Part shown: positions 7,159 to 16,374 of the stretch, piece by piece | Position numbering within the stretch: position 1 is the first letter of the stretch | How the letters are laid out: every line of letters starts with the position of its first letter | Assembly (NCBI GenBank): GCA_035559535.1 | Contig: DATMBG010000055.1 | Span: 1 to 38,662 of the forward strand | DNA length: 38,662 bases | Direction: 5' to 3' | From: Candidatus Limnocylindrales bacterium | GTDB taxonomy: Bacteria > Moduliflexota > Moduliflexia > Moduliflexales > JAUQPW01 | Notes under the pieces: generated by a model | Seen by the model: only the letters and a program-made list of their open reading frames with translations | Database searches by the model: none | What the model was told of the DNA's origin: nothing | Program-made: the position numbers and the translations under genes

Positions 7159-8277
7159 TTAAACTGATTTCATCTCAAGGATATTAATCATTTCTTTTAA
7201 CAACCGCTCGGTTGCATCTACTCTACCCAGAGCCTTACTCCGGATGTGCATATCGTTTAATTTTTCTGGATTTTTAATAAAAGTTATCAGATGCTCGGCC
7301 AGAACTTTTCCCGATAAATCCTGATTCAGGATGACTTCAGCAGCTCCGGCAGCAACCAGACTTCGGGCATTCAATTCTTGATGGTTGTAAACTGCGTAAG
7401 GGTAAGGAACCAGAATAGCCGGTTTCCCACAGGCCGTCAGCTCTGCGATGGTTGTAGCCCCAGCACGACAGATAACTAAATGGGTTCTGGCATACACTTG
7501 AGGGATAGAGTCAATATACTTTTGAAGCTCTCCTGAAAATCCTGCCAGGCGATAACCTTCCACAACCCGATCAAAATCGGCTTCTCCGGTTTGATGAATA
7601 AAATGAACAGAATTCTTCCAGGGAGCCAAATAAGGTAAAGCTTCCAAAACAGCCATATTGATTTTGTGGGCCCCCTGGCTTCCTCCGAATATGAGAATAT
7701 GGAGCTTTCCATCCTTTAAAGGAGGAAATGTTTCCCCGGCCTGAATAATTTCCCGACGGACCGGATTACCGGTCAAAACCGTCTTCCCTTTAGGGAAAAA
7801 CTTTTCGGTTTCAGGAAAACAGATGGCAATTTTATCTACCGATTTACTGAGCAGGCGATTGGTCAAACCCGGATATACATTGGGTTCCAGGATCATGGTG
7901 GGAATTCTCATAAAATAAGCCGCGTAAACCACCGGTCCAGAGGCATAACCTCCGGTTCCCAAGACACCCACCGGATTCAATTCCTTGAGCAACCCTATGG
8001 CCTGGAGAAAAGAGCGCGGCAATTTCAAGCAAGATTTCAGCGTTTGCAGAAATGTAGCCCCTTTGAGCCCTGCCACGTCAATGACCCTGAAGGGAAATCC
8101 CTCCCCAGGAACAATTTTGGCTTCAAGCCCCTTTTCGGTCCCTACAAAAATAACCTCCCATTCCCGAAAACGCCTGCGGATCTCCTGAGCTAAAGCAATT
8201 CCAGGATAAATATGTCCACCGGTCCCTCCCCCGGCGATGACAAAATTACTGGGCAGATAAATACACGTAGGTTCCAT
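7159..8277 (-). CDS. murG: UDP-N-acetylglucosamine transferase MurG (lipid II synthesis)
   Basis: A 372-aa GT28 glycosyltransferase that transfers GlcNAc to lipid I on the inner face of the cytoplasmic membrane. The N-terminal donor loop GGGTGGHIYPGIALA lies at 16-30. LGTGGYASGPVVYAA, FGGSQGAHKIN and the UDP-binding block VICRAGATTIAELTACGKPAILVPYP are all present. Length is typical. It is separated from ftsW, its usual neighbour, by a 517-bp gap that contains a PIN-toxin remnant on the opposite strand. murC and murB, which often follow murG, are absent; a DUF1611 gene and murE follow instead. Confidence 0.97.
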   Translation of the reverse strand: MEPTCIYLPSNFVIAGGGTGGHIYPGIALAQEIRRRFREWEVIFVGTEKGLEAKIVPGEGFPFRVIDVAGLKGATFLQTLKSCLKLPRSFLQAIGLLKELNPVGVLGTGGYASGPVVYAAYFMRIPTMILEPNVYPGLTNRLLSKSVDKIAICFPETEKFFPKGKTVLTGNPVRREIIQAGETFPPLKDGKLHILIFGGSQGAHKINMAVLEALPYLAPWKNSVHFIHQTGEADFDRVVEGYRLAGFSGELQKYIDSIPQVYARTHLVICRAGATTIAELTACGKPAILVPYPYAVYNHQELNARSLVAAGAAEVILNQDLSGKVLAEHLITFIKNPEKLNDMHIRSKALGRVDATERLLKEMINILEMKSV

Positions 8278-8383
8278 GGCTTTAAGGTATTAAACCTTCT
8301 GGAAAGGGTCAAGGGTTATTTTTTGAATTTAACGGAAAAAACGGGTTTCCTGAAAAACATAGATATCCTTTGGAAAGTTCTAG

Positions 8384-8692
8384 TATCCATTCGAAAACAA
8401 CGGTCTCGGCTGGTCACCAGACCAGGCTGCTTATCACATCAGCCGGTTGTGTGAGCTTTTTCAACTTCATCCTGAGCATCCTGGACTTTTCGAACGGTGG
8501 CTGCGACTAGCAAAGCAAGCTGCCATCCACGGTAAGCGTGCTTATGACGCACGGATTGCAGCATTCATGGCTCTCTATGGGATTGAGTTTGTGCTTACCC
8601 TGAATCCAAATGATTTTCACGGCTTCGGAGTAAACGTAGTGGAACCGGACACGCTCGTCGACGGTCCCTTAGACCCCCCCTGGTTGAAATAG
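8384..8692 (+). pseudogene. 5'-truncated VapC/PIN toxin remnant between murG and ftsW
   Basis: The plus strand is open from a TAG at 8381-8383 to a TAG at 8690-8692. It reads as the C-terminal two-thirds of a PIN protein: LGWSPDQAAYHI, LFERWLRLAKQAAIHGKRAYDARIAA (in parts), then LTLNPNDFHGFGVNVVEP. The Asp in YDAR and the NPNDF motif match the third and fourth acidic positions of PIN toxins, but the N-terminal part with the first catalytic Asp is missing. No antitoxin gene is adjacent. A TTG at 8447 could start an 81-aa product, but it would be catalytically incomplete. It is opposite in strand to its neighbours, which fits an inserted and decaying toxin-antitoxin fragment. The rest of 8278-8794 holds nothing I recognise. 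Confidence 0.65.
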
Positions 8693-8794
8693 GTGATCTC
8701 TCACCGCCGACTCTTGTCCCAACTGCCTCGCGCAATGGACCGGCAGGGAACAGATTTCGACCTTCGGTTTGCGCTTTCGCAATTCACAAAAAGA

Positions 8795-9988
8795 TTACTT
8801 ATTTTCTGCATTCCTGGTTACTTTTTTGGAACTATAGCGGGAAATACTCAATAGAATTCCCACGCTGGTGGAGCAGACTAACAGGGAAGAACCTCCGTAG
8901 CTGATGAAGGGAAGAGGAAGCCCTTTGGTGGGGAGCAGTCCGGTGACGACCCCCAGGTTGATGAGAAACTGGGTTCCGATGAGTAAGGTAAGTCCAATCG
9001 CCATCAACATCCCGAAAAGATCCGGTGCTTGTAAGGCAATCCGAATTCCACGCCAGATTAAGATACCAAAAAGCCCCAGGATCAAAAAACTTCCCAGTAA
9101 ACCTAATTCTTCACCGATGGTTGCAAAAATAAAATCGGCATAAGGCTCTGGTAGATAAAACAATTTTTGATGCCCCTGTCCCAAACCCACTCCGCTGATC
9201 CCTCCGTTCCCCAGGGCAATTAAAGACTGAATGAGCTGGTATCCCGAATCCATAGAGTCCTTCCAGGGGTTCAAAAAGGCCAAAAGACGTTCCCGCTGAT
9301 AGGGAACTCGCCAAATAAGAAAGCCGAGTCCCGGCCCGGCTATCAGAAAAAGACCCAGAATATATCGCAGGGGAATCCCGGCCACAAAAAAAAGTCCTAG
9401 AATGATGATAACCAAATTGATACTGGTTCCTAAATCCGGTTGTTTGAAAATAAGGCCGAAGAAAAGACCTAAAATAATTAGTCCTGGAAGAAAAGTTTTA
9501 GAAAAACTTTTAATCTTCTCCTGTTTTTTGCTCAAGACATGGGAAAAATAAAGAATCAAGGCCAGCTTTGCAAACTCGGAGGGTTGAAAGAGGACCGGTC
9601 CAATACTTAACCAACGTCGTGCATTGTTGAGGACTACCCCTAAACTTGAGAACAGGGTAAGTACCAGTAACGTGAAAGCCAGAGTCAGAAAAGGGTAGGT
9701 TAACCAGCGCAGGTAAGGGTAGGGAATATAGCTAAAAAGAATCAGACTAAACAGGCTGGGTATCAGTACGATCAGATGCTTTTCTAAAAAGAGAAAAGAG
9801 TTTTTCCCTCCGAATTTACTACTCACATAGATGGCACTGGTGCTGTAAACCATAACAAGGCCCACTCCCATGAGTAAAAGGACGGTAATAAGTAAGATAT
9901 TATCCTTCGTTTGGGGTTCGTTGCCTTGTTGTCCGTTCTGGCTTGTTCGTCGTCCCTTATTCAGGGACCTTTGTTTGTTATCCCTCAT
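8795..9988 (-). CDS. ftsW: FtsW, SEDS-family peptidoglycan glycosyltransferase for division
   Basis: A 397-aa polytopic SEDS protein with about ten membrane segments after a charged 28-residue cytoplasmic tail. Family motifs are NARRWLSIGP then QPSEFAKLALI (about 120-145), KQPDLGTS, FLNPWKDSMDSGYQ, QSLIALGNGGISGVGLG, DFIFATIGEELG and the C-terminal PTKGLPLPFISYGGSSL. SEDS proteins polymerise lipid II together with a class B penicillin-binding protein, here the product of ftsI in the same cluster. FtsW is preferred over RodA by its place beside mraY and murG. murD, which normally lies between mraY and ftsW, is missing; only about 70 bp separate the two genes here. Confidence 0.93.
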   Translation of the reverse strand: MRDNKQRSLNKGRRTSQNGQQGNEPQTKDNILLITVLLLMGVGLVMVYSTSAIYVSSKFGGKNSFLFLEKHLIVLIPSLFSLILFSYIPYPYLRWLTYPFLTLAFTLLVLTLFSSLGVVLNNARRWLSIGPVLFQPSEFAKLALILYFSHVLSKKQEKIKSFSKTFLPGLIILGLFFGLIFKQPDLGTSINLVIIILGLFFVAGIPLRYILGLFLIAGPGLGFLIWRVPYQRERLLAFLNPWKDSMDSGYQLIQSLIALGNGGISGVGLGQGHQKLFYLPEPYADFIFATIGEELGLLGSFLILGLFGILIWRGIRIALQAPDLFGMLMAIGLTLLIGTQFLINLGVVTGLLPTKGLPLPFISYGGSSLLVCSTSVGILLSISRYSSKKVTRNAENK

Positions 9989-10058
9989 CGGATGCTTTGT
10001 AGGGAGAGTTGAGATAATACCATCATAAATGGTGGAATAACAGACCCTTATCGATGGA

Positions 10059-11147
10059 TTAACGTAGTTTCAGGGTGGCTAAACTGATTAGAGCCAGGAT
10101 AATCGCGATAATCCAAAACCGAACGATAACTTTAGGTTCTGGCCAGCCTAGCAGCTCGAAATGATGGTGAAGGGGGGCCATACGAAAGACTCTTTTTTTG
10201 GTCAATTTAAACGAGGCTACCTGGATAATAACCGATAAAGCTTCTACGACGAATAAACCGCAGATGATAACCAACAGCAGCTCATGTTTGGTCAGAACCG
10301 CAACAGTTCCCAAAGCCCCTCCCAGACCTAAGGAGCCGACATCTCCCATGAAGATCTGGGCCGGGTAGGTATTAAACCATAGAAATCCTAATCCGGCCCC
10401 GAAGATAGCCCCACAAAAAACCGTAAGCTCACCGGCTCCCCGAACATGCCAGATATTTAGATATTCGGCGATGATGGCATTTCCTGAGAGATAGGACAAA
10501 GCGGCATAGGTCAAAACGGCGATAATGGTAGGCCCTATAGCCAGTCCGTCCAATCCATCGGTTAAATTAACTGCATTGGAAGTCCCCACGATTACCAGGA
10601 CGACCAAAGCGATATAGAAAATACCCAAATCGGGTTGAATTTCTTTAAAGAAAGGAATACTCAGTGTGGTAGAAAAAAAGCCATCGGCCTTAACATAGAG
10701 GTAGATCCCAATAGCCAGGGCTACTGTTACCTGAGCCCCCAATTTATATCTGGCCTTGAGACCCAAAGACCGTTTTTTGATGACCTTCAGGTAGTCATCT
10801 ACAAAACCGATAGCCCCATAGCTGAGGGTAGAAATTAAAGCGATCCAGATATGGGGATTAGTTAAATCCGCCCAGAGCAGGGTAGGTATGATAACAGCAA
10901 TAAGGATCAAAATTCCTCCCATAGTGGGAGTCCCTGCCTTTTTGTAGTGGGAAGTGGGTCCTTCCTCTCGAATATATTGGCCAATTTGATATTCCCTTAA
11001 TTTTTGGATAATCCAGGACCCCAAAGCTAAACTGATAATGAGGGCCGTCAGGGTCACACAAAAGGATCTAAAGGTGATATATCTAAAAATCCTTAGAAAG
11101 GAAAGAGGTTCATAGACATGAAGAGGGTAAAGGAGATGGTAAAGCAT
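10059..11147 (-). CDS. mraY: Phospho-N-acetylmuramoyl-pentapeptide transferase MraY
   Basis: A 362-aa integral membrane enzyme of about ten helices that makes lipid I from UDP-MurNAc-pentapeptide and undecaprenyl phosphate. The catalytic and Mg-binding motifs are intact: [36 protein letters not shown] and the HHHFE loop in [12 protein letters not shown]. Length and topology are standard. It follows murF by 25 bp and precedes ftsW by about 70 bp on the minus strand, so it is probably part of one operon. Nothing is unusual apart from the missing murD downstream. Confidence 0.98.
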   Translation of the reverse strand: MLYHLLYPLHVYEPLSFLRIFRYITFRSFCVTLTALIISLALGSWIIQKLREYQIGQYIREEGPTSHYKKAGTPTMGGILILIAVIIPTLLWADLTNPHIWIALISTLSYGAIGFVDDYLKVIKKRSLGLKARYKLGAQVTVALAIGIYLYVKADGFFSTTLSIPFFKEIQPDLGIFYIALVVLVIVGTSNAVNLTDGLDGLAIGPTIIAVLTYAALSYLSGNAIIAEYLNIWHVRGAGELTVFCGAIFGAGLGFLWFNTYPAQIFMGDVGSLGLGGALGTVAVLTKHELLLVIICGLFVVEALSVIIQVASFKLTKKRVFRMAPLHHHFELLGWPEPKVIVRFWIIAIILALISLATLKLR

Positions 11148-11172
11148 GTTACGTATTCGCCGAATTCCGGGT

Positions 11173-12741
11173 TCAGTGGGTCGTTATCAATCCTTTAACG
11201 ATCTTCTCCATTTTCATTCCCCGAGAACCTTTGATCAGTACGGTATCACCTTCCTTTAGTTCGTGCTGGAGTTTTTCTATAATTTGTTCGTGGGAGTCTG
11301 CCAGGAATATGCGGTTCGGCTCCATACCTTTTTCCCGGGCTCCCAAAGCAATAAACTGAGAATAGGGACCCAAAACCCAAAGCAGGTCGATCCCCAGGTC
11401 TGCAACGGCTTCTCCAACTCCCTTGTGGGCCATTTCACTCCACCTTCCCAATTCCAGCATATCTCCGAGGACCGCAATCTTTCGCCCGACCCCTGGGATC
11501 TCTTTTAAGGTTTTCAAGGCCATTTTCATAGAGCTGGGGTTGGCGTTATAGGCATCATTTAAAATGAGGATCCCTTTGTGAGAAATAGTTTCCATGCGCA
11601 TGGGAGCCGATTGAAAATTTTCTAACCCCCGCTGAATTTCCGACAGATTTAGCCCAAGGGCGTGGGTTGCTGCGGCTGCAGCCAGCGCATTGTAAATATT
11701 ATGATAGCCCATGACAGGAAGGGTGATGGAGCATTTTCCTCCATTAATCCGAAGGTTAAAGGTATAGGTTTTATTTTCGGAAAGAATTATGTCCGTGGCC
11801 GACACATTCGCTTCCCAATTAATTCCAAAGGTAATCAACTTACATCGGACTTCTTGAACCATAGAAGGGAAAAAAGTATCATCCGCATTAAGTACGGCTA
11901 CTCCATTCAGGGGTAAAGATTGAATGAGCTCCACCTTTGCTTTCATGATGGCTTCAATAGAATCAAAAAATTCTAAATGAGCTCCACTGATATTGGTAAT
12001 AATTCCTACATCGGGTTCTGCTATTTCGGCCAGGCGTTTAATCTCTCCGGCTTTACTCATTCCCATCTCGAGAACCCCTGCTCCATGGGCATCTGTCAGG
12101 GATAGGAGGGATAAAGGAAGCCCGATTAAGTTATTCCAATTTCCTTGAGATTTTAAAGTTATATAACGCTGACTCAGAATGGAGGCAATCATCTCTTTAA
12201 CCGTTGTTTTTCCATTACTACCGGTAACTCCGATGAGGGGTATGTGGCGGTATTGCATGCGATAAAAATGAGCCAGATTTTGAAGCGCTCGGAGGGTATC
12301 TTCAACTTGAATGACAAAGAAATCCGGGTTTAAAGCCTCCCTTTGCAAACGATGGAAAGAGGTTTCGTCGCTGAGAATAACTCCCTTTGCTCCTTTTTGA
12401 AGAGCTTCTAAAATAAAATCGTGGCCGTTGAATCGTTCTCCAATGAGGGCTATAAAGACTTGACCGGGTTTTAGAGTACGACTATCGATGGAAAAGCCAT
12501 CTGGTTCCCCGGTTTTTAACTCTTGAAGAAGTCTGCCCTGAGTAGCCGTTAAGATGTTGTCGATCAGCCTAGCCATACCTGTGGAGACACGGGGTTTTTG
12601 AGACACGGAGACGCGGGGACGCAGGGATACAGGGTCCATCTTTATATCCCCGTATTCTCGGGTCTCCGCATTTCTGTATCCTCGTGCTCTCGTATCTCTA
12701 TATCTCTGTAGTTCTTTATTCTGTCGTTTTTTTATTTTCAT
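11173..12741 (-). CDS. murF: UDP-MurNAc-tripeptide--D-alanyl-D-alanine ligase MurF, with a repeat-encoded N-terminal extension
   Basis: MurF adds D-Ala-D-Ala to complete the cytoplasmic muropeptide. The P-loop [14 protein letters not shown], the central block [11 protein letters not shown] and the C-terminal [14 protein letters not shown] are present. From 12741 the protein is 522 aa, but the conserved domain starts near [17 protein letters not shown] at 12576. The extra 55 residues ([20 protein letters not shown] and onward) are translated from heptanucleotide repeats. Start 12741 has AAGG 15 bp upstream and lies 20 bp after the ftsI stop. ATG 12576 has only a weak AGGT. I keep the long form because of its spacing to ftsI, but the true start is uncertain; both forms include the whole enzyme. 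Confidence 0.93.
   Translation of the reverse strand: MKIKKRQNKELQRYRDTRARGYRNAETREYGDIKMDPVSLRPRVSVSQKPRVSTGMARLIDNILTATQGRLLQELKTGEPDGFSIDSRTLKPGQVFIALIGERFNGHDFILEALQKGAKGVILSDETSFHRLQREALNPDFFVIQVEDTLRALQNLAHFYRMQYRHIPLIGVTGSNGKTTVKEMIASILSQRYITLKSQGNWNNLIGLPLSLLSLTDAHGAGVLEMGMSKAGEIKRLAEIAEPDVGIITNISGAHLEFFDSIEAIMKAKVELIQSLPLNGVAVLNADDTFFPSMVQEVRCKLITFGINWEANVSATDIILSENKTYTFNLRINGGKCSITLPVMGYHNIYNALAAAAATHALGLNLSEIQRGLENFQSAPMRMETISHKGILILNDAYNANPSSMKMALKTLKEIPGVGRKIAVLGDMLELGRWSEMAHKGVGEAVADLGIDLLWVLGPYSQFIALGAREKGMEPNRIFLADSHEQIIEKLQHELKEGDTVLIKGSRGMKMEKIVKGLITTH
12581..12735. repeat. Imperfect heptanucleotide repeats at the start of murF
   Basis: On the minus strand this stretch is a run of degenerate 7-mers of the type GAGATAC, GAGACAC and GGGGATA. 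It includes AGAGATATAGAGATACGAGA and the segment around GCGGAGACCCGAGAATACGG. The unit drifts but the 7-base period persists on both sides of a short non-repeat segment. The tract is in frame with murF. Because 7 is not a multiple of 3, it cycles through all frames and gives an Arg/Asp/Thr/Glu-rich peptide. Confidence 0.75.
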
Positions 12742-12761
12742 TTTCTTTATAATACCTTAAG

Positions 12762-14645
12762 TCATTGCGATGCAGCCATCTGACGCATGGGTAGTAGGAC
12801 AGCGGCCTCTGCATCCCCACGTCCCTGTGTTCCCGTGTCTCTATGCCCTCGCATCTCTGTGTCAGCACGTCCTAACATTTCTGTTGCTTCACGTTCCTCA
12901 CCCGGTGGAACCTCCAGATAAGGAAGGACCCGCTCTACGATTCTTCTAAAGACAGGGGCTGCAATGGTTCCGCCCCAAGGAGATTCTCCTTCCGGTTCAT
13001 CGATAATAACCGAGACTACAATCTTAGGATTTTCAGCCGGCGCAAAACCTATAAAAGAGGTTACTAGCCGGGTATTTGAATAATTAGAAGTCATAAAGTC
13101 AAACTTCTGAGCTGTTCCTGTTTTACCGGCTACCCGATAACCTGGAGTGGCTGCCCGCTTACCGGTTCCTTCTTCAACTACCTGGGTCAAGATTCTGGTC
13201 AGGATAGCACTCGTCTCCTTCGAGAGGACCCGACGAACCACCTGGGGTTGATTTTTAAAAACCAACTTCCCTTCCGCGTCTTCAATATGGTCTACGATAA
13301 ACGGTTTCATGAGGAGTCCACCATTAGCGAGGGTGGCAAACGCCAGAGTCATCTGAATAGGGGTTACCGAGACTTCTTGTCCTATGGAAATAGCCCCGAT
13401 GGATACCTCAGACCATTTGTCCAGCTCGTGGACAGTTCCGGTTACTTCCCCGGGTAAATCGATTCCGGTCTTCTCACCAAACCCAAAGGCCTTGATATAC
13501 CGGTAAAAGCGCTCTTCTCCCAGCAATCGACCCAATTTGATGGCTCCGATGTTGCTGGAATGGATCAGAATATCTTCCAACGTCAGGTAGCCGAATGCCC
13601 GCCAATCTCTAAAAATACGTCCACCTAAACCCATGGCCCCTCTTTGTCCATCAAAAATATCCTCGGGTCGGGCCAGCTTCTCCTCCAAAACCCCGGCAGT
13701 CTGGACAATTTTAAAGGTGGATCCGGGTTCATAATCCCAGGTAACGGCCCGGTTTCGATACCGGTCCTGTCCATAATTCTGAAAACTATTAGGATTAAAG
13801 TCCGGCCTATTTACCATAGCCAGGATTTCCCCGGTGTGGGGATTCATGACAATAATCGATCCTCCCCTGGCATGGGTTTCGACAAAAACCTTCTCTAACT
13901 CGCTTTCAACCACATGCTGGATGTTTTTATCCAGGGTCAGAATTACATGATTACCTGAATTGGAGGCGGTGAGTTCCCAACTCCGTAGTGAATTTCTCCT
14001 GGCATCTGTTTGAATGGAACGCCATTTAGCTTTTCCCCTTAAGTAAGAATCGTAAAAAAACTCGATTCCTTCCAATCCTTTATTATCATAGCCGTTTACA
14101 TCCCATCCCACAAATCCTAAGACATGAGACGCTAAATTTTTCTGGGAATAAAATCGCTTTGTATCCGGAACCAGAACGATATTTTCTCCCGAAGGTTTTC
14201 TTCTATCTCCAGGACCTGCTTTTTCTTCACAACAGGCTTCAAATTCCTCCGGTGACAACTTGCGCTTAATGTACTGGATCGATTCCCCTTCTGAAGAACC
14301 TGTAGAAGTTGGCACCGAATTGCCGGTAGGGCTCGATGGTTTCAGGATAACCGAGGTCGTATTTAAACTTACTGCAAGAATATTTCCCTTTCGATCCAGT
14401 ATCTTACCTCTTACCGGTAATAACCGGATTCGGCCTTCGGACTGTTTGGCCCCTCGCTGTTGATACCACTCTCGATCTATAACCTGCACCTGAATCAACC
14501 TGTAAGCAATAGCTCCCAGACAGAGAAAGGTAATGCCCATGAGCAATAAAATACGTTTTCGGGCCTCTGCAAACTCAGCCCCCGTTCGGGCGTTACCCAT
14601 TTTATTTTCTGTTTCCCGCTTATTCTCCATTTTCTGATGATTCAT
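12762..14645 (-). CDS. ftsI: FtsI/PBP2-type class B penicillin-binding protein (septal transpeptidase)
   Basis: A 627-aa class B PBP anchored by one N-terminal membrane helix (about 31-52). It cross-links septal peptidoglycan in the periplasm with FtsW. The dimerisation segment GRIRLLPVRGKILDRKGNILA lies at 71-91. The transpeptidase motifs are GSTFK with Ser309 and Lys312, SSN at 363-365 and KTGT at 508-511. No PASTA domain is visible. The last 40 or so residues (ADTEMRGHRDTGTQGRGDAE region) are not part of the enzyme; they are read from heptanucleotide repeats. The start overlaps ftsL by 26 bp. M6 and later methionines are alternative starts, but the membrane helix is kept in all cases. Confidence 0.93.
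   Translation of the reverse strand: MNHQKMENKRETENKMGNARTGAEFAEARKRILLLMGITFLCLGAIAYRLIQVQVIDREWYQQRGAKQSEGRIRLLPVRGKILDRKGNILAVSLNTTSVILKPSSPTGNSVPTSTGSSEGESIQYIKRKLSPEEFEACCEEKAGPGDRRKPSGENIVLVPDTKRFYSQKNLASHVLGFVGWDVNGYDNKGLEGIEFFYDSYLRGKAKWRSIQTDARRNSLRSWELTASNSGNHVILTLDKNIQHVVESELEKVFVETHARGGSIIVMNPHTGEILAMVNRPDFNPNSFQNYGQDRYRNRAVTWDYEPGSTFKIVQTAGVLEEKLARPEDIFDGQRGAMGLGGRIFRDWRAFGYLTLEDILIHSSNIGAIKLGRLLGEERFYRYIKAFGFGEKTGIDLPGEVTGTVHELDKWSEVSIGAISIGQEVSVTPIQMTLAFATLANGGLLMKPFIVDHIEDAEGKLVFKNQPQVVRRVLSKETSAILTRILTQVVEEGTGKRAATPGYRVAGKTGTAQKFDFMTSNYSNTRLVTSFIGFAPAENPKIVVSVIIDEPEGESPWGGTIAAPVFRRIVERVLPYLEVPPGEEREATEMLGRADTEMRGHRDTGTQGRGDAEAAVLLPMRQMAASQ
12795..12885. repeat. Imperfect heptanucleotide repeats inside the 3' end of ftsI
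   Basis: On the minus strand the sequence reads as drifting 7-mers such as ACACAGA, GATGCGA, GAGACAC, GGGAACA and CAGGGAC. These are the same family as the tract at 12581-12735. It has been read into the C-terminus of the penicillin-binding protein, replacing or extending the original end. Confidence 0.7.
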
Positions 14646-14997
14646 GGTTGACCATCTTTTTGATATCTACAAATTGAATCTGTCCTTTTTTGGGAAGGAC
14701 CAAACCTTGCTGCCTGGCTTTAGATTCGATTGAGGTGAGTATTTTTAAACTGTTCAATTCAAGCTCATAAGCCTTTTTTTCCTCTTCGAGCTTTCGTTTT
14801 TTTTCTTTTAAGGCAATAATCTCATAATTTAAGGTATTTAAACGAATCTGCTGTTCCACATATAATAGCAGAACCCCTAACAACAACAGACCCCAAATAC
14901 TGTAAGGGAGAAATTGCCGAAAGCTATAAGCTCCTTTTTTCTTGTCCATTTTAGCCTGGAGGATGGATCGTTTTATCCACCGGGACGGTTTAACCAT
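14620..14997 (-). CDS. ftsL: FtsL-like cell division protein
   Basis: A 125-aa bitopic protein: a basic cytoplasmic tail (1-28), one membrane helix (about 31-47), then a strongly charged coiled coil (about 50-95, rich in Lys, Glu and Leu) in the periplasm. It ends with a family-like segment, ARQQGLVLPKKGQIQFVDI. FtsL proteins are too divergent to recognise by residues alone. The call rests on topology, size and position between rsmH and ftsI. In other bacteria FtsL joins FtsB and FtsQ to activate FtsWI. It overlaps ftsI by 26 bp, which suggests translational coupling. Confidence 0.85.
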   Translation of the reverse strand: MVKPSRWIKRSILQAKMDKKKGAYSFRQFLPYSIWGLLLLGVLLLYVEQQIRLNTLNYEIIALKEKKRKLEEEKKAYELELNSLKILTSIESKARQQGLVLPKKGQIQFVDIKKMVNHESSENGE

Positions 14998-15288
14998 CCA
15001 TTTACCATTTTATCTCATCCTTTCCGGTTGTTTTATAAGGAGAACTCCCAGAGAAGGACCTTTTTATGGACTAAGCCGGTCTAAAGATGACACTGATCTT
15101 GCATGGGAGAAGCTCCAGGATCATTTAGCAGCACAGGTAAAAAGCAAGAGTTCAAAGCCTTACTTGTGATTTGTTCGCAACCAAAAATCATGAACCACCA
15201 AGGAGGAGTAGGACAGTGGCCCTTGATTTTGGATCTTTATAAGCAACTCCATGCAAAAACCAGTGTCATCTCCAGACCGGCTTAATCT

Positions 15289-15341
15289 AGCAGGTAACAG
15301 GTTGTAGGAGAAAAACAGTTACTTCCAACCCCCTGCCTGCT
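15289..15341. repeat. Imperfect inverted repeat just after rsmH
   Basis: AGCAGG (15289-15294) pairs with CCTGCT (15336-15341), and an inner CAGGTTG (15298-15304) pairs partly with CAAC and CTG of the other arm. On the minus strand it begins seven bases after the rsmH stop and contains TTTTT in its loop. It may be a weak terminator or processing hairpin in the 350-bp gap between rsmH and ftsL. I find no convincing gene in 14998-15347. Confidence 0.4.
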
Positions 15342-15347
15342 ATATAC

Positions 15348-16316
15348 TTATATCTTCTCCGCTACCCTTAATTTAGCACTTCTGGAACGAGGATTCTCTT
15401 TCTGCTCCTCTTCCGAAGGTGTTATAGGACGTTTATGGACAATACGTATGACGGGTTTTCGTCCACACACACAGGTTGGAAACCAGGGCGGACACTGGCA
15501 CCCCTTGGCCAGATTCAAAAAAGTCTCTTTAACTATTCGATCCTCCAGGGAGTGAAACGATATGACACAAAGTCTTCCTCCTGTTTTCAGAAATGAAACA
15601 ACTCGTTCTAAGGATTCTTTTAAAAAATCTAGTTCCTGATTAACCTTAATTCTCAAGGCTTGAAAGACTTTTGTGGCCGGGTGAATTCCTTTGGATTGAA
15701 ACCGTTTAGGTATTGCAGCTTGCACGATTTGTGCAAGTTGACCCGTCGTTCGAATCTCTCCGGCTTTTCGTTCTTCAACAATTTTTCGACTGATGGATCG
15801 GGCCCAGCGCTCCTCTCCCCATTTAGAAAAAATCTCCTGAAGCTCCTCTTGAGATGCTTTGTTGACCACATCGAAAGCGGTAAGTTTTTGGGTTTGATCC
15901 ATCCGCATATCTAAAAAAGCATCTTTTTGGAAGCTAAAACCACGCTCAGCACGATCTAGCTGAAGAGAGGAAACCCCTAAATCGAACAGGGCCCCTTTCA
16001 AATAAGCCCGATTTGCCTTTATCTCTTCTTCTCCAGAGCGAAGAAATACCACCCTTGCCAACTCTAAAATTTCCTCGACGTCTTTATAATTTCCATGATA
16101 AAGTTGAACCCGTTCTCCAAAGGGTGCTAACCTCTCTTTAGCCAGTCGTAAAGCTTCTGCATCCCGATCAATTCCTATAACCCGATTACCGGGGTTCTGT
16201 TTAAGGATTGCTTCTGCATGCCCTCCCACTCCCACCGTACAGTCCAAATAAAAACCCGGCTCCTCAACCTTCAGCTCCCTGAGGACCTCTTTGAGAAGCA
16301 CGGGAACATGGATCAT
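15348..16316 (-). CDS. rsmH: 16S rRNA (cytosine(1402)-N(4))-methyltransferase RsmH
   Basis: A 322-aa SAM-dependent methyltransferase that modifies C1402 in the ribosomal decoding centre. Visible motifs are DCTVGVGGHAEAIL (SAM loop, 25-38), VIGIDRDAEALRLA, GALFDLGVSSLQLDRAERGFSF (in parts), the substrate region DMRMDQTQKLTAFDVVN, and VISFHSLEDRIVK. Length is typical. It follows mraZ by 58 bp, the standard order at the head of this cluster, so it should share the MraZ-controlled promoter. A 350-bp gap then separates it from ftsL, longer than usual. Confidence 0.97.
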   Translation of the reverse strand: MIHVPVLLKEVLRELKVEEPGFYLDCTVGVGGHAEAILKQNPGNRVIGIDRDAEALRLAKERLAPFGERVQLYHGNYKDVEEILELARVVFLRSGEEEIKANRAYLKGALFDLGVSSLQLDRAERGFSFQKDAFLDMRMDQTQKLTAFDVVNKASQEELQEIFSKWGEERWARSISRKIVEERKAGEIRTTGQLAQIVQAAIPKRFQSKGIHPATKVFQALRIKVNQELDFLKESLERVVSFLKTGGRLCVISFHSLEDRIVKETFLNLAKGCQCPPWFPTCVCGRKPVIRIVHKRPITPSEEEQKENPRSRSAKLRVAEKI

Positions 16317-16374
16317 TTTTCAGAAGTCAGGAGTCCAAAGTCAGCCTGTTCTGACCTCTAACTCCCGGGTTCTA

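Noticed and set aside
15103-15285. Small plus-strand gene between ftsL and rsmH
   Set aside because: The composition is not protein-like, no ribosome site fits, and it runs against the operon. I treat the gap as non-coding.
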